A stretch of 64,000 nucleotides of DNA from Dyella terrae (GCF_004322705.1 NZ_SIZZ01000002.1:682001-746000); one strand, 5' to 3'. Shown: positions 1-10,101, counted from the stretch's first letter. Made by a program: numbers and translations. Notes: generated from the sequence alone by a model not told the origin.

Positions 1-774
1 CGGGCCGGTCACTTCGCGCGCGTGTTCAACATCCTGCATGGCGGTGGCGGCGAGAACGGCGAGCTCCAGGGCGCGCTGCAGGCGCTGCGCGTGCCGTTCA
101 CGGGCTCGGGCGTGCTCGGCTCGGCCCTGTCGCTGGACAAGATCCGCGCCAAGCAGGTGTGGCTGTCGCTGGGCCTGCCGACGCCGCGCTTCAAGGCGCT
201 GCCGCACGGTGCCGATGTGCATGCCGCGGCACGCGAGATCGGCTTCCCGCTGATCGTGAAGCCGGCGTGGGAAGGTTCGAGCGTCGGCGTCACCCGCGTG
301 TTCGACGAAAAGGATCTCGATGCCGCCGTGGAACTGGCGCGTCGCTATCCGGGTGAGCTGTTGATGGAAACGCTGATCGAAGGCGATGCCAGCGAAGGTG
401 GTGAGTTCACCGTCGGCATCCTTGGTCGCCAGGTGTTGCCGACGATCAAGATCGTCCCGAAGGGCGAGTACTACGACTACAACGCCAAGTACATCGCCGA
501 AGACACGCAGTACATCTGCCCGGGTCTGAGTGGCGATGCCGAACGCGAGATGCAGGCACTGGCGCTGACCGCGTTCGACGCGCTGGCCTGCGGCGGTTGG
601 GGGCGCGTCGACGTGATGCGCGACAAGCACGGTCGCAACTGGCTGCTGGAAGTGAACACTGCGCCGGGCATGACCTCGCATTCGCTGGTGCCCAAGGCCG
701 CCAAGGCGATCGGTATCGACTACGAGACGCTGTGCTGGCGCGTCCTCGAAACGAGCTTCAGGGAGGATGCGTGA
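1..774 (+). CDS. ddl: D-alanine--D-alanine ligase (5' partial)
   Basis: Cytoplasmic ATP-grasp enzyme that joins two D-alanines for the peptidoglycan stem peptide. The frame is open from base 1, so the N-terminus lies outside the window and 257 residues remain. Visible family marks are [12 protein letters not shown] near the start, the ATP-grasp stretch [11 protein letters not shown], and the metal and product site [14 protein letters not shown] near the C-terminus. The histidine-glycine loop is usually HGRGGEDG; here it is HGGGGENG. The gene overlaps ftsQ by GTGA, in the standard dcw order ddl-ftsQ-ftsA-ftsZ, which implies translational coupling. A B-type ddl is likely from position, but the paralogue letter cannot be settled from this fragment. 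Confidence 0.95.
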   Translation, partial: RAGHFARVFNILHGGGGENGELQGALQALRVPFTGSGVLGSALSLDKIRAKQVWLSLGLPTPRFKALPHGADVHAAAREIGFPLIVKPAWEGSSVGVTRVFDEKDLDAAVELARRYPGELLMETLIEGDASEGGEFTVGILGRQVLPTIKIVPKGEYYDYNAKYIAEDTQYICPGLSGDAEREMQALALTAFDALACGGWGRVDVMRDKHGRNWLLEVNTAPGMTSHSLVPKAAKAIGIDYETLCWRVLETSFREDA

Positions 775-1514
775 GGGGAGCTATCCGCCTCGTTGCCTGG
801 TGTCTGGCCATCGCGCTGGTGGCGCTCCCGATCGTGGGCGTGCTGCGCGGATGGTTTGCGGCCAATCGCTGGCCCGTGACCCAGTTGACGGTGCAAGCCG
901 AGTTCAAGCACGTGAGCGCTGACGAAGTCCGCGCCGCCGTGCTGCCGCGTCTCGGCAAAGGCTTCTTCGCGCTCGATCTGGATGGTGTGCAGAAGGCCGT
1001 CGCAGCGATGCCGTGGGTGGAATCGGTCGAGGCGCGCAAGCGCTGGCCGGACACCCTCGTGCTGCGCATTTACGAGCGCCAGGCGTTTGCGCGGTGGAAC
1101 GACAAGCAGCTGATCAGTCGTCAGGGCATGGTGTTTGACGCGCCACCGAGCGAAGCGGACATGGCGCTGCCGTCGTTGCACGGCCCGGATGCACGTCTTG
1201 CTGAAGTTGTGAGCTTCTATGCCGAAACAACCAAGGCTTTCGGTGGCATGCATCTGCGCATTACCGGGGTGGCGCTGACCGAACGCGGCAGCTGGTCGCT
1301 CACCACCGAGAGTGGCGCGCAGATCGTGCTGGGCGATCGCGATCAGGCGGGTCGCCGCCTGCGTCGCTTCCTGGACGTCTTTCCGCAGATCAAGGCCACC
1401 CACCCGGAAGGCTTCGAATACGCCGATCTTCGCTACACCAATGGATTTGCCGTGCGTTGGCCAACCACGCAAGCCCCCGCCAACGTCAACTCTAAGAGCA
1501 CGCCCAATACATGA
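771..1514 (+). CDS. ftsQ: Cell division protein FtsQ
   Basis: Bitopic inner-membrane divisome protein that recruits FtsB and FtsL. I chose the GTG at 771, which overlaps the ddl stop as GTGA, because GGGAGG lies just upstream and the product (247 aa) begins directly with a transmembrane helix ([19 protein letters not shown], about residues 7-25). The periplasmic part shows the POTRA-like domain ([10 protein letters not shown] then [19 protein letters not shown]) and the beta domain. Earlier in-frame starts fall inside ddl and are not credible. It ends in ATGA with ftsA. The short cytoplasmic tail is normal for Xanthomonadales. No irregularity was seen. Confidence 0.95.
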   Translation: MRGAIRLVAWCLAIALVALPIVGVLRGWFAANRWPVTQLTVQAEFKHVSADEVRAAVLPRLGKGFFALDLDGVQKAVAAMPWVESVEARKRWPDTLVLRIYERQAFARWNDKQLISRQGMVFDAPPSEADMALPSLHGPDARLAEVVSFYAETTKAFGGMHLRITGVALTERGSWSLTTESGAQIVLGDRDQAGRRLRRFLDVFPQIKATHPEGFEYADLRYTNGFAVRWPTTQAPANVNSKSTPNT

Positions 1515-2743
1515 AAACTCGTAACGACAAGCAGTTGGTCGTCGGCCTCGACATCGGCACCTCCAAGGTGGTGGCGATCGTGGGTGAGTACGAGCCGGGC
1601 GAGCCCATCGAGGTCATCGGCATCGGCACCCACGTCTCGCGCGGTCTCAAGCGCGGTTCGGTGGTCGACATCGAATCGACCGTGCACTCCATCCAGCGTG
1701 CCGTGGAAGAGGCGGAGCTGATGGCCGGATGCGATATCCGCTCGGTCTACGCTTCGATCTCCGGCAGCCATCTGGAAACCCGCAACTCGCACGGCACCGC
1801 GCCGATCCGCGACCGTGAAGTGACGCCGGGCGATCTCGACCAGGTGCTGGAAGCTGCCAGCGCGGTCGCCATCCCGGCCGACCGCAAGGTGCTCTACAAG
1901 GAATCGCAGGAATACCGCATCGACGGCCAGGACGGCATCCGTTCGCCGGTCGGGATGAGTGGCGTGCGTCTGGAGGCGAGCGTGCATCTGGTGACCGGCG
2001 CGGCCGCGGCCGTGCAGAACATCAGCAAGTGCATCCAGCGCTGCGGCCTGTCCGTGGACGAACTGGTGCCCTCGTCGGTGGCGAGCGCCAAGTCGGTGCT
2101 GACCGACGACGAGCGCGAGCTGGGCGTGTGCCTGGTCGACATCGGCGCGGGCACGACCGACATCGCCATCTATACGCAGGGCTCGATCCGCTACACCAAG
2201 TCGCTGCCGGTGGGCGGTGACCAGGTCACCAACGACATTGCCTACGGCGTGCACACGCCCACCGCGCATGCCGAGGAGATCAAGATCAAGTACGCCTGCG
2301 CGCTGGCCCAGCTGGCGCACGCGGAAGAAACCATCCAGGTGCCGAGCGTGGGCGATCGTCCGCCGCGTCGCCTGGCGCGCCAGTCCCTCGCGCAGAGCGT
2401 GCAGGCGCGTTACGAGGAAATCTTCGAGATGGTGCAGGACGAGCTGCGTCGCTCGGGCTTCGAGAGCCTCGTCGCGGCGGGCGTGGTGCTCACCGGCGGT
2501 GCTTCGCGCATGGAAGGTGCGCTGGAGCTGGCCGAGGAGATCTTCCACAAGATGGTGCGTATCGGCGTGCCGCAGCACGTGACGGGCCTGGGCGAAGTGG
2601 TCGCCAATCCGCTGCACTCGACGGGCGTCGGCCTGTTGCTGCATGGCGCGCGCGCCGGCGGCATGCGTGCAGGCAGTACGGGTGGCGGCAGCGTGGGCGG
2701 GCTGGTCGAGAAGCTGCGCGGCTGGTTGACCAAGAATTTCTGA
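1511..2743 (+). CDS. ftsA: Cell division protein FtsA
   Basis: Actin-fold ATPase that tethers FtsZ to the membrane and recruits later divisome proteins. The 410 residues match the family length. The phosphate-1 motif is VVGLDIGTSKVVAIVG at the N-terminus, the phosphate-2 region is VDIGAGTTDIAIY, and the adenosine region is GVVLTGGASRMEG. The C-terminus LVEKLRGWLTKNF is the expected amphipathic membrane-targeting helix, preceded by a Gly/Ser-rich linker. Its start overlaps ftsQ (ATGA), so it is cotranscribed and coupled. FtsZ follows after 146 bases. Confidence 0.97.
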   Translation: MKTRNDKQLVVGLDIGTSKVVAIVGEYEPGEPIEVIGIGTHVSRGLKRGSVVDIESTVHSIQRAVEEAELMAGCDIRSVYASISGSHLETRNSHGTAPIRDREVTPGDLDQVLEAASAVAIPADRKVLYKESQEYRIDGQDGIRSPVGMSGVRLEASVHLVTGAAAAVQNISKCIQRCGLSVDELVPSSVASAKSVLTDDERELGVCLVDIGAGTTDIAIYTQGSIRYTKSLPVGGDQVTNDIAYGVHTPTAHAEEIKIKYACALAQLAHAEETIQVPSVGDRPPRRLARQSLAQSVQARYEEIFEMVQDELRRSGFESLVAAGVVLTGGASRMEGALELAEEIFHKMVRIGVPQHVTGLGEVVANPLHSTGVGLLLHGARAGGMRAGSTGGGSVGGLVEKLRGWLTKNF

Positions 2744-2889
2744 TTTCGCGCGAAAGGCGCGGAAACAGGGGCGGTTTGGTGGTGCAGGAGTGCCACCGCG
2801 GGTGAATGGATGTTCACCCACCACCACGGGCCGGCAGGGAGCCGGACTCGTGGTTACAACGACAACGAAAGCTCTACGGAGGACGGGAA

Positions 2890-4068
2890 ATGTTTGAACT
2901 GATCGAAAAACTCGCACCGAATGCAGTGATCAAAGTGATTGGCGTGGGTGGCGGCGGCGGTAACGCCGTGGCGCACATGCTCAATGCAAACATCGATGGC
3001 GTCGAATTCGTCGTCGCCAACACCGACGCGCAGGCCATGAAGAATTGTGGCTCGCGCACGCACCTGCAGCTGGGCGCCAATGTCACCAAGGGCCTGGGCG
3101 CAGGCGCGAACCCCGAAGTAGGCCGCCAGGCCGCGCTGGAAGACCGTGAGCGCATCGAGGAAATGCTCGATGGCGCCGACATGGTGTTCATCACCGCGGG
3201 CATGGGCGGTGGCACCGGTACCGGCGCTGCGCCGGTGGTGGCTCAGCTGGCCAAGGAAAAGGGCATCCTGACCGTGGCCGTGGTGACCAAGCCGTTCCCG
3301 TTCGAAGGCCGTCGTCGCATGCAGGTTGCGATGAAAGGTATCGAGGACCTCTCGCAGCACGTGGATTCGCTGATCACCGTGCCCAACGAGAAGCTGCTCT
3401 CGGTGCTCGGTCGCGAAGTCACCCTGCTCAATGCGTTCAAGGCCGCCAACGACGTGCTGCAGGGCGCCGTGCAGGGTATCGCCGACCTCATCACCTCGCC
3501 GGGCCTGATCAACGTCGACTTTGCCGACGTCCGCACCGTGATGTCCGAAATGGGCATGGCGATGATGGGTTCGGGTACCGCCCGTGGCGATGACCGCGCC
3601 CAGGCCGCCGCCGAAGCTGCCATCAACAACCCGTTGCTCGAAGACGTCAATCTCAATGGCGCCTGCGGCATCCTGGTGAACGTCACCGCCGGTCCGAACC
3701 TGACGATGCGCGAATTCGACGAGATCGGTCGCGTGATCCACGACTTCGCCAGCGAAGACGCCACCGTGGTGATCGGTACCTCGCTTGACCCGGAAATGCA
3801 GGACGACGTCCGCGTGACGGTCGTGGCTACCGGCCTCAACCGTGCCGTGTCGCGTCAGCCGGTCCGTCCGGTCGCCACCCAGCAGGTCGAAATGCGCCAG
3901 CGTCCGCGTCCGGTCGTGCTTCGCACGGGCACGGGCAACGAAGTGGTGGATTACGCCCAGCCGGAGACCGTGGCCTCGACGACCCGTGCCGATGGCCCGG
4001 CCAAGAGTGCCGATCCGAGCTTTGACTACCTGGATATCCCGGCCTTCCTGCGTCGCCAGGCCGACTAA
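2890..4068 (+). CDS. ftsZ: Cell division protein FtsZ
   Basis: Tubulin-like GTPase that forms the Z ring. The ATG at 2890 is chosen over an upstream in-frame start because ACGGAGGA lies just before it and the product then begins [20 protein letters not shown] as in the family. The signature GTP loop [14 protein letters not shown] is at about residues 103-116, and [11 protein letters not shown] is near the N-terminus. The C-terminal peptide [14 protein letters not shown] is the conserved FtsA/ZipA-binding tail, joined by a disordered linker. Length is 392 aa. The 146 bases before it contain no recognised gene and may hold one of the ftsZ promoters. Confidence 0.98.
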   Translation: MFELIEKLAPNAVIKVIGVGGGGGNAVAHMLNANIDGVEFVVANTDAQAMKNCGSRTHLQLGANVTKGLGAGANPEVGRQAALEDRERIEEMLDGADMVFITAGMGGGTGTGAAPVVAQLAKEKGILTVAVVTKPFPFEGRRRMQVAMKGIEDLSQHVDSLITVPNEKLLSVLGREVTLLNAFKAANDVLQGAVQGIADLITSPGLINVDFADVRTVMSEMGMAMMGSGTARGDDRAQAAAEAAINNPLLEDVNLNGACGILVNVTAGPNLTMREFDEIGRVIHDFASEDATVVIGTSLDPEMQDDVRVTVVATGLNRAVSRQPVRPVATQQVEMRQRPRPVVLRTGTGNEVVDYAQPETVASTTRADGPAKSADPSFDYLDIPAFLRRQAD

Positions 4069-4402
4069 AGAAAAATTTCGTTCAAAAAGGAGTGAACAAA
4101 CGTCAGATTGACTTGTCAGTCACAGATGCTGCCGATCCGAACCTGCACATTGTGCGGTTTACGGGGTGAGTTCCGGCAGTTGCGTGCGGGTCAGTCTGGG
4201 TTTTTGCTCTGGCAGGAACGTTAAGACTGTGCGTCCTGGATGACGCATGGCCCGGGCAGCTCTCGCGAGCTGGCCGGCCCAGTGCCCCGCCGCCGGACTC
4301 CCGTCCCCGGTGCGGGGCACTGTGTTGCCCTAAGCTATTGACGGAAAAGAGGTATTGACCTGTTCGCCAGGCGAGTAGCCCCCTTAGAAGGATGAAAGGA
4401 GG
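4069..4402 (+). other. Structured intergenic stretch between ftsZ and lpxC (candidate leader or ncRNA)
   Basis: No protein gene is visible here. The segment carries successive inverted repeats: TGACT/AGTCA (4109-4113 with 4118-4122); TGCGTC/GACGCA (4230-4235 with 4242-4247); CAGCTC-TCGC-GAGCTG (4257-4272), flanked by CCGG/CCGG; and AGTGCCCCGC with GCGGGGCACT (4281-4290 with 4312-4321). The last is GC-rich but has no T-run, so it is not a classical terminator. Two TTGAC boxes occur at 4338 and 4355 without good partner -10 boxes. It could be an lpxC 5' leader, a processing site or a small RNA; which one is not clear. Confidence 0.4.
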
Positions 4403-4513
4403 ATGAAAGCCAGAACAGACTGTACGGGCCGGTTTGCTTTTTCAGTGGTTAAGACTGTGTTAGCATCCGTTCCCTGTTGGCTGCTGCCCCTTAAGCAGGT
4501 ACCAAAAAAATGA
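4403..4513 (+). CDS. Possible 36-codon leader ORF upstream of lpxC
   Basis: The reading frame ATG 4403 to TGA 4513 encodes 36 residues starting [16 protein letters not shown] and ending [10 protein letters not shown]. It is preceded by an excellent Shine-Dalgarno (AAAGGAGG), and its stop overlaps the lpxC start as ATGA. lpxC itself has no good ribosome-binding site, so the leader could supply coupled translation. Another tiny frame (ATG 4392, four codons) ends in ATGA on this start, because GGATGAAAG is directly repeated at 4390 and 4401. The protein resembles nothing I recognise. It counts only if transcription starts upstream of 4403. Codon use and conservation were not testable here. Confidence 0.35.
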   Translation: MKARTDCTGRFAFSVVKTVLASVPCWLLPLKQVPKK

Positions 4514-5424
4514 TCAAGCAGCGTACGCTCAAAAATATTATTCGTGCCACCGGCGTCGGTCTCCATACTGGCGACAAGGTGTACATGACGCTCCGTCCGG
4601 CTGCGCCGAACACGGGCATCGTTTTCCGTCGCACCGACCTCAACCCGCCGGTCGATATTCATGCGCGTCCCGACAACGTCGGTGACACTCGCCTGTCCAC
4701 CACTTTGGTGAACGGTGACGTGCGCGTTTCCACGGTTGAACATCTTCTCTCGGCCATGGCCGGCCTGGGCATCGACAATGCCTACGTCGATCTTTCCGCG
4801 CCGGAAGTGCCGATCATGGATGGCAGCGCCGGTCCCTTCGTTTTCCTGCTGCAGTCCGCAGGCATCGAAGAGCAGAACGTCGCCAAGCGCTTCATCCGCA
4901 TCAAGAAGCCGATCAAGGTGCAGGAAGGCGACAAGTGGGCCAGCTTTGAGCCGTTTGAAGGCTTCAAGGTGGGCTTCTCCATCGAATTCAATCACCCGAT
5001 CATCAGCAAGCGCACCTCGCGCGCCGAGATCGATTTCTCCACGACCTCGTTCGTGAAGGAAGTGAGCCGCGCCCGTACCTTCGGCTTCATGCGCGACATC
5101 GAAATGCTTCGCGAGCACAACCTCGCGCTCGGCGGCTCGATGGACAACGCCGTGGTGCTCGATGACTATCGCGTGCTCAACGAAGACGGTCTTCGTTACG
5201 AAGACGAGTTCGTGAAGCACAAGATCCTCGACGCGATCGGTGACCTGTACCTGCTCGGTCACAGCCTGATCGGCGCGTACTACGCGCACAAGTCCGGTCA
5301 TGAGCTCAACAACAAGCTGCTTCGCACGCTGATGGCCGATGCCACCGCATGGGAAGAGGTCAGCTACCAGGACGATCCGGCCACCTCGCCGATCTCCTAC
5401 GCCCACCCGGCTCAGGCGATCTGA
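4510..5424 (+). CDS. lpxC: UDP-3-O-acyl-N-acetylglucosamine deacetylase LpxC
   Basis: Zinc-dependent deacetylase that performs the committed step of lipid A synthesis in the cytoplasm. Full length at 304 aa. The zinc and catalytic motifs are present: [10 protein letters not shown] (the His of HLLSAM at residue 78), HKILDAIGD from residue 237, and the later HKSGHELNN. The N-terminus [20 protein letters not shown] is typical. The start codon lies in the string of A after GTACC, with no clear Shine-Dalgarno, and overlaps the stop of the leader ORF at 4403. It is followed by a strong terminator, so it closes the dcw-linked cluster. Confidence 0.98.
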   Translation: MIKQRTLKNIIRATGVGLHTGDKVYMTLRPAAPNTGIVFRRTDLNPPVDIHARPDNVGDTRLSTTLVNGDVRVSTVEHLLSAMAGLGIDNAYVDLSAPEVPIMDGSAGPFVFLLQSAGIEEQNVAKRFIRIKKPIKVQEGDKWASFEPFEGFKVGFSIEFNHPIISKRTSRAEIDFSTTSFVKEVSRARTFGFMRDIEMLREHNLALGGSMDNAVVLDDYRVLNEDGLRYEDEFVKHKILDAIGDLYLLGHSLIGAYYAHKSGHELNNKLLRTLMADATAWEEVSYQDDPATSPISYAHPAQAI

Positions 5425-5466
5425 GAACGCCTAAGTAATATCCGGGTATAAAGTAGGAAAAATCGC

Positions 5467-5500
5467 AAAGGCCGCGCCCAAGAGGTGCGGCCTTTTGCTT
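5467..5500 (+). terminator. Rho-independent terminator of lpxC
   Basis: AAAGGCCGC (5467-5475) pairs with GCGGCCTTT (5487-5495) around an 11-base loop and is followed by TTTGCTTTTG. It sits 43 bases after the lpxC stop. Confidence 0.85.
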
Positions 5501-5578
5501 TTGTGATATACCTCAACCCTTCACGCGGCCGTGATTCACGTGTTGGAGATGTCGAGGTCTTCTTGCCGTGTGGGTACG

Positions 5579-5628
5579 TGCTATAAACCTGACACCGTTG
5601 GTACGGGTGTCAGGTGTTCGGAACACCT
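5579..5628. repeat. Two overlapping palindromes behind an extended -10-like motif
   Basis: TGCTATAAA (5579-5587) fits an extended -10 box, TGnTATAAA. It is followed by ACCTGACACC (5587-5596) pairing with GGTGTCAGGT (5606-5615), and by AGGTGTTC-G-GAACACCT (5612-5628). The second palindrome shares bases with the 3' arm of the first, so the two hairpins would exclude each other. No -35 box at good spacing and no obvious gene follow. It lies between the lpxC terminator and the 3' end of dciA. Confidence 0.45.
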
Positions 5629-5669
5629 ACTGCGGTTTTCGATCTTGCTGTACAGGGGGCGATGCTCGA

Positions 5670-6164
5670 TCAATCGCCTGGGTTTTTCCGGGAAACAGAA
5701 GTTTCGGCGATGGACGCCAGCTCGAGGAACAGACGCCGCAATTCGGGGTCTGTCACAGAGACCGCCGCAGCCTTGAGATGGCTTGCGGCACGAGGCGAAA
5801 GCGGTTTTGTCCGATCCGGTATGGTTTCGACCGGCGGAGGGGGGGCCACTTTCACGGAGACGTACCAGGCTCGCACGCCGATGGCGCGTGCGGTGGCGAG
5901 GATTTGTGCCTGAAGAAGGCGCAGCCTGGCTGCCAACGCAGGTGTAGGAGCCAAAAACGCAAGGCGCCCGTCACGCAGGTTCGCAAAACGAACTTGTTCT
6001 CGCAGTGGTGATGGCAACGTCTGGCGCAGTGCGCGGTCCAACGCGTCCAGCTCGCCGGCTTTACGAGCCAGCGAAGCGAAGGGGCCACATTCGGTGAGGG
6101 CTTTTAGTCCGGATCCGGTGCGGCGAGGAACGTAGGGCGTATCGCGCTGCATGGGTGCCGACAT
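5670..6164 (-). CDS. dciA: DUF721 protein, DciA-type DnaB helicase loader or operator
   Basis: A small (164 aa) Arg-rich protein with the DUF721/DciA domain in its first two thirds: a short N-terminal segment, then LREQVRFANLRDGRLAFLAPTPA, resembling the KH-like fold. The tail is Pro-rich and then helical. DciA is the ancestral factor needed for DnaB-dependent replication initiation in bacteria lacking DnaC or DnaI, and acts in the cytoplasm at the origin. Position next to lpxC, an M23 peptidase and secA matches Pseudomonas and Xanthomonas. It is transcribed opposite to its neighbours, divergently from the M23 gene. An alternative start lies four codons in. Identification rests on pattern and context, since the sequence is poorly conserved. 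Confidence 0.75.
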   Translation of the reverse strand: MSAPMQRDTPYVPRRTGSGLKALTECGPFASLARKAGELDALDRALRQTLPSPLREQVRFANLRDGRLAFLAPTPALAARLRLLQAQILATARAIGVRAWYVSVKVAPPPPVETIPDRTKPLSPRAASHLKAAAVSVTDPELRRLFLELASIAETSVSRKNPGD

Positions 6165-6181
6165 CTTCGACGTGGAAAAAC

Positions 6182-7117
6182 ATGCAAATCATACTAGTGT
6201 CACGCACCAAGCGGGTGCCGAAAACATTCAATCTGGCCGACCGGCGCTTGCGCTTTCGGCTGGCAGCCATCACCGCCGGTGCCGTACTTGCTTGCGCAGG
6301 CCTCGGTGCCACGGTGGCACTGGCTGTCGCCAGTCCGCGCGATCGCGCGCTGGCTGATATCAAGCAACTGCGCGATCAGGTCGCCCAGCAAAACGCCCAG
6401 CTTGGCGGCGTTCGCAAGGATGCGCAGCGCGATATCGACGCGCTGGCCATGAAGCTCGGACAACTCCAGGCGCAATCCACGCGTCTCAATGCCCTCGGTG
6501 AACGCCTGACCCAGGTCGGCAAGATCGGCGAAGGCGAATTCAATTTCGACCAGAACCCCGGCGTCGGCGGCGTGGAAGACAGCGTGGATGGCGGTGCGTA
6601 TCCGCTGCCGCAGACGCTCAATGCCAGCATCGACCAGCTGGCCGGCCAGTTCGACAGCCAGCAGGCGCAGTTGTCGGCGCTGCAAAGTTTCCTGCTCGAC
6701 GCGCGCGTCGAGTCCAATCTCAAGCCAACCGGCATGCCCGTCGAGGGCGGCTACATCTCATCCTACTTTGGCGGTCGCCCCGATCCGTTCAGCGGGCACT
6801 CCGCGCGCCATACCGGCATCGATATTTCCACGCCGACCGGTACGCCGGTCCTGGCCGTGGCCGAAGGCATGGTGACGTTTGCGGGCATCCGCAGCGGCTA
6901 TGGCGACGTGATCGAGATCGATCATGGCAACGGCTACATGACCCGTTATGCCCACAACAGCAAGCTGGTGGTGCATCCGGGGCAGCGCGTGCACGTCGGG
7001 GATGTGGTGGCCAAGGCCGGTTCCACCGGACGTTCCACAGGTTCGCATGTGCATTTTGAAGTCTGGTACAAGGGCAACGTCGTCAATCCGCTGGCGTACG
7101 TCCGAAATCACCGGTAA
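6182..7117 (+). CDS. M23 family metallopeptidase (LytM/DipM-like), membrane anchored
   Basis: Zn-dependent peptidoglycan endopeptidase-type protein. I chose ATG 6182 (MQIILVSRTKR), which gives 311 aa. An earlier in-frame ATG at 6155 would run into dciA. A basic N-terminus is followed by one transmembrane helix (LAAITAGAVLACAGLGATVA) and a coiled-coil-like region rich in Q, A and D. The C-terminal LytM domain has HTGIDISTPTG (zinc His and Asp) and HVHFEVWYKG (catalytic and zinc His), so the catalytic set looks complete. Substrate is probably cross-linked murein in the periplasm. It precedes secA by about 250 bases, as in pseudomonads. The exact role (division, or activation of amidases) cannot be read from sequence. 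Confidence 0.9.
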   Translation: MQIILVSRTKRVPKTFNLADRRLRFRLAAITAGAVLACAGLGATVALAVASPRDRALADIKQLRDQVAQQNAQLGGVRKDAQRDIDALAMKLGQLQAQSTRLNALGERLTQVGKIGEGEFNFDQNPGVGGVEDSVDGGAYPLPQTLNASIDQLAGQFDSQQAQLSALQSFLLDARVESNLKPTGMPVEGGYISSYFGGRPDPFSGHSARHTGIDISTPTGTPVLAVAEGMVTFAGIRSGYGDVIEIDHGNGYMTRYAHNSKLVVHPGQRVHVGDVVAKAGSTGRSTGSHVHFEVWYKGNVVNPLAYVRNHR

Positions 7118-7363
7118 ATCCCCGGGCAATTCACGCCGCGCCGCCCTTGAAACCGGGCGGGCGCGCCGCCACCCCTATCGTCGGAACGATGTGGGGAAGC
7201 CATCCGCAGAACCTTGCGGACACCCGGTTCGCCTTGCCCTGGAGGGGGCCAGCCCGCGGCTTATGGCCGTTTGGGATCGCCGACCGACCCTAGTATCATC
7301 AATCCTTTCGTCCCGCCGGATTTGTCCGGTGGGCTGCCTACGACTCCAAGATCCGGAAGATCG

Positions 7364-10096
7364 ATGCTTAATCGCGCTCTGACCAGCCTTTTCGGTAGCC
7401 GCAACGAACGTGTGCTGCGCCAGCTTTCCAAGTCCGTTACGCGCATCAATGCGCTCGAGGCGGAATTCCAGGAGCTGAGCGACGACGCCCTGCGCGCCAA
7501 GACCGACGAGTTCAAGCAGCGCATCGCCACCGGTGAGTCGCTGGACAAGCTCCTGCCGGAAGCATTCGCCGTCGTGCGCGAAGGCGCAAAGCGCGTGCTC
7601 GGCATGCGCCACTATGACGTGCAGATGATCGGCGGCATGGTCCTGCATTCCGGTCGCATTGCCGAAATGCGCACGGGTGAAGGCAAGACCCTGGTCGGTA
7701 CGTTGCCGGTGTACCTCAACGCGCTCGAAGGCAAGGGCGTGCACGTGGTGACGGTGAACGACTACCTGGCACGTCGTGACTCGGCGCAGATGGGCAAGCT
7801 CTACAACTTCCTCGGCCTGAGCGTTGGCGTGGTGTGGCCGGGCATGGATCACTCCGACAAGGCCGCCGCGTACGCTGCTGACATCACGTACGGCACCAAC
7901 AACGAATTCGGTTTCGACTATCTTCGCGACAACATGGCGTCGAGCAAGGACCAGCGCTACCAGCGCGGCCTGAACTACGCCATCGTCGACGAAGTCGACT
8001 CCATTCTTATCGACGAGGCGCGCACGCCGCTGATCATTTCCGGCCCGGCCGAAGATTCCCCGCAGCTGTACATCGCGGTGAACAAGATCGTGCCGAAGAT
8101 GCATCGCCAGGAAAAGGAAGACGGCGCCGGCGACTACTGGGTCGACGAAAAGCAGAAGCAGGTGCACCTGTCCGAAGAGGGCATGTCGCACGCGGACGAA
8201 CTGCTGCGCCAGGCTGGCGTGATCGACGCCGACAGTGGCCTGTACGACTCCAAGAACCTCGCGGTCGTGCATCACCTCAATGCCGCGTTGCGCGCGAACG
8301 CCATCTATCACCGCGACGTTGATTACATCGTGCGCGATGGCGAAGTGGTGATCGTTGACGAATTCACCGGTCGTACGCTGCCGGGTCGTCGCTGGTCCGA
8401 TGGCCTGCACCAGGCCGTGGAAGCGAAGGAAGGCGTGCCGATCCAGCGCGAAAATCAGACGCTCGCGACGATCACCTTCCAGAACCTCTTCCGCATGTAC
8501 AAGAAGCTGGCCGGCATGACCGGTACGGCTGATACCGAAGCCTACGAATTCCAGCAGATCTACGGCCTGGAAGTGGTGGTGATCCCCACCCACAAGCCGA
8601 TGATCCGCAAGGACAACCCTGACATGGTTTTCCTTGGCCAGCAGGCCAAGTACGACGCCGTGATCGAGGACATCCAGGATTGCCACAAGCGCGGGCAGCC
8701 GGTGCTGGTGGGTACCACCTCCATCGAAGTGTCCGAGCTGCTGTCCACGCTGCTGACCAAGGCGAAGATTCCGCACGAAGTGCTCAACGCCAAGCAGCAT
8801 GAGCGCGAAGCGCATATCGTCGCCCAGGCCGGTGCGCCGGGTTCGGTGACGATCGCCACCAACATGGCCGGTCGCGGTACTGACATCGTGCTCGGCGGCA
8901 GCCTCGAAGCGGCGCTGCAGGCGTTGCCGGAAACGGCGACCGATGCCGATCGCGCCAAGGTCAAGACCGAGTGGAAGAAGAAGCACGAGCAGGTGCTGGA
9001 GGCCGGTGGCCTGCACATCGTCGGTACCGAGCGCCACGAGTCGCGTCGTATCGACAACCAGCTGCGTGGTCGTTCGGGCCGCCAGGGTGACCCGGGTTCG
9101 TCGCGCTTCTATCTGTCGCTGGAAGACAACCTGCTGCGCATCTTTGCGGGCGACTGGGTCGGTCGCTGGATGCGCATGTTCGGCATGAAGGAAAACGAAG
9201 CGCTGGAAGACCGCATGGTCAGTCGCCAGATCGAAAAGGCGCAGCGCAAGGTCGAACAGCACAACTTCGATATCCGTAAGCACCTGCTCGAATTCGACGA
9301 CGTCGCCAACGATCAGCGCAAGGTGATCTACAGCCAGCGCGATGAGCTCCTCGAAGTCGACGACGTGTCCGACACCGTGCGCGATATCCGCGACGACGTG
9401 GTGGCCGATGTGGTGCATCGTTATGTCCCGGCGGACAGCATCGATGACCAGTGGGATCTGGCGGGTCTGGATCGTGAGCTGGAGAGCGAGTTCGGCCTGT
9501 CGCTGCAGCTCATGCACTGGGTCGAAGAGCAGCACGAGATTGACGCCGGCATGATCCTCAAGCATGTCCAGCAGGGCATGGACGAGCTGTTCAAGGCCAA
9601 GGAAGCGCAGATCGGTCCGGACACCATGCGTCAGCTTGAAAAGCACATCATGCTGAGCGTGGTCGACAACGCCTGGAAGGAACATCTGGCAAGCATGGAC
9701 TACCTGCGCCAGGGCATCTACCTGCGCGGTTACGCGCAGAAGCAGCCGAAGCAGGAGTTCAAGCGCGAGTCGTTCGAACTGTTCTCCAGCATGCTCGAGC
9801 GCATCAAGACCGAAGTGGTGCAGATGCTGGCGCGCATCCGCGTTCGCAGCGAGGAGGAAGTCGCTGCGATGGAAGCAGAACAGCAGCGCATGGCCGATCG
9901 CCTCGCCCGTCAGATGCAGGCCACGGGCGGCGGTGCCCCGGTGGGCGCGCTCGGTGCAGATCCGGAAGCGCTGGCATTGGGCAGCATGGTGGCGGCTGAT
10001 GCTGCTGGCGCGCAGGGCCCCAAGGTCGGACGCAACGATCCTTGCCCCTGCGGTTCGGGCAAGAAGTTCAAGCACTGCCACGGGCAGTTGAGCTGA
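7364..10096 (+). CDS. secA: Preprotein translocase ATPase SecA
   Basis: Motor ATPase that drives proteins through SecYEG. ATG 7364 ([20 protein letters not shown]) is the family start; an upstream in-frame extension is not conserved-looking. The product is 910 aa. Walker A is [11 protein letters not shown] near residue 105 and the DEAD-like box is [16 protein letters not shown]. The helicase motif [13 protein letters not shown] and [13 protein letters not shown] are present. The C-terminus [20 protein letters not shown] is the complete zinc and SecB-binding motif (CxCx8CH). The 246 bases upstream hold no SecM-like ORF that I can support. Confidence 0.99.
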   Translation: MLNRALTSLFGSRNERVLRQLSKSVTRINALEAEFQELSDDALRAKTDEFKQRIATGESLDKLLPEAFAVVREGAKRVLGMRHYDVQMIGGMVLHSGRIAEMRTGEGKTLVGTLPVYLNALEGKGVHVVTVNDYLARRDSAQMGKLYNFLGLSVGVVWPGMDHSDKAAAYAADITYGTNNEFGFDYLRDNMASSKDQRYQRGLNYAIVDEVDSILIDEARTPLIISGPAEDSPQLYIAVNKIVPKMHRQEKEDGAGDYWVDEKQKQVHLSEEGMSHADELLRQAGVIDADSGLYDSKNLAVVHHLNAALRANAIYHRDVDYIVRDGEVVIVDEFTGRTLPGRRWSDGLHQAVEAKEGVPIQRENQTLATITFQNLFRMYKKLAGMTGTADTEAYEFQQIYGLEVVVIPTHKPMIRKDNPDMVFLGQQAKYDAVIEDIQDCHKRGQPVLVGTTSIEVSELLSTLLTKAKIPHEVLNAKQHEREAHIVAQAGAPGSVTIATNMAGRGTDIVLGGSLEAALQALPETATDADRAKVKTEWKKKHEQVLEAGGLHIVGTERHESRRIDNQLRGRSGRQGDPGSSRFYLSLEDNLLRIFAGDWVGRWMRMFGMKENEALEDRMVSRQIEKAQRKVEQHNFDIRKHLLEFDDVANDQRKVIYSQRDELLEVDDVSDTVRDIRDDVVADVVHRYVPADSIDDQWDLAGLDRELESEFGLSLQLMHWVEEQHEIDAGMILKHVQQGMDELFKAKEAQIGPDTMRQLEKHIMLSVVDNAWKEHLASMDYLRQGIYLRGYAQKQPKQEFKRESFELFSSMLERIKTEVVQMLARIRVRSEEEVAAMEAEQQRMADRLARQMQATGGGAPVGALGADPEALALGSMVAADAAGAQGPKVGRNDPCPCGSGKKFKHCHGQLS

Positions 10097-10101
10097 TCAA
10101 G

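Noticed and set aside
1433-2917. A 494-codon frame opposite ftsA
   Set aside because: Antisense shadow in the dcw cluster; no family motif.
4281-4321. Rho-independent terminator of ftsZ
   Set aside because: The stem is strong but the loop is 21 bases and no T-run follows; it was recorded as part of a structured region instead.
5568-6011. A 147-codon plus-strand frame over the 3' half of dciA
   Set aside because: Antisense to DciA, Arg/Cys-rich, and starting within the palindrome region without a ribosome site.
7175-10081. A 968-codon open frame on the strand opposite secA
   Set aside because: It mirrors the secA codons exactly, has His/Val/Leu-rich low-information sequence and no ribosome site; it is a GC-bias shadow.
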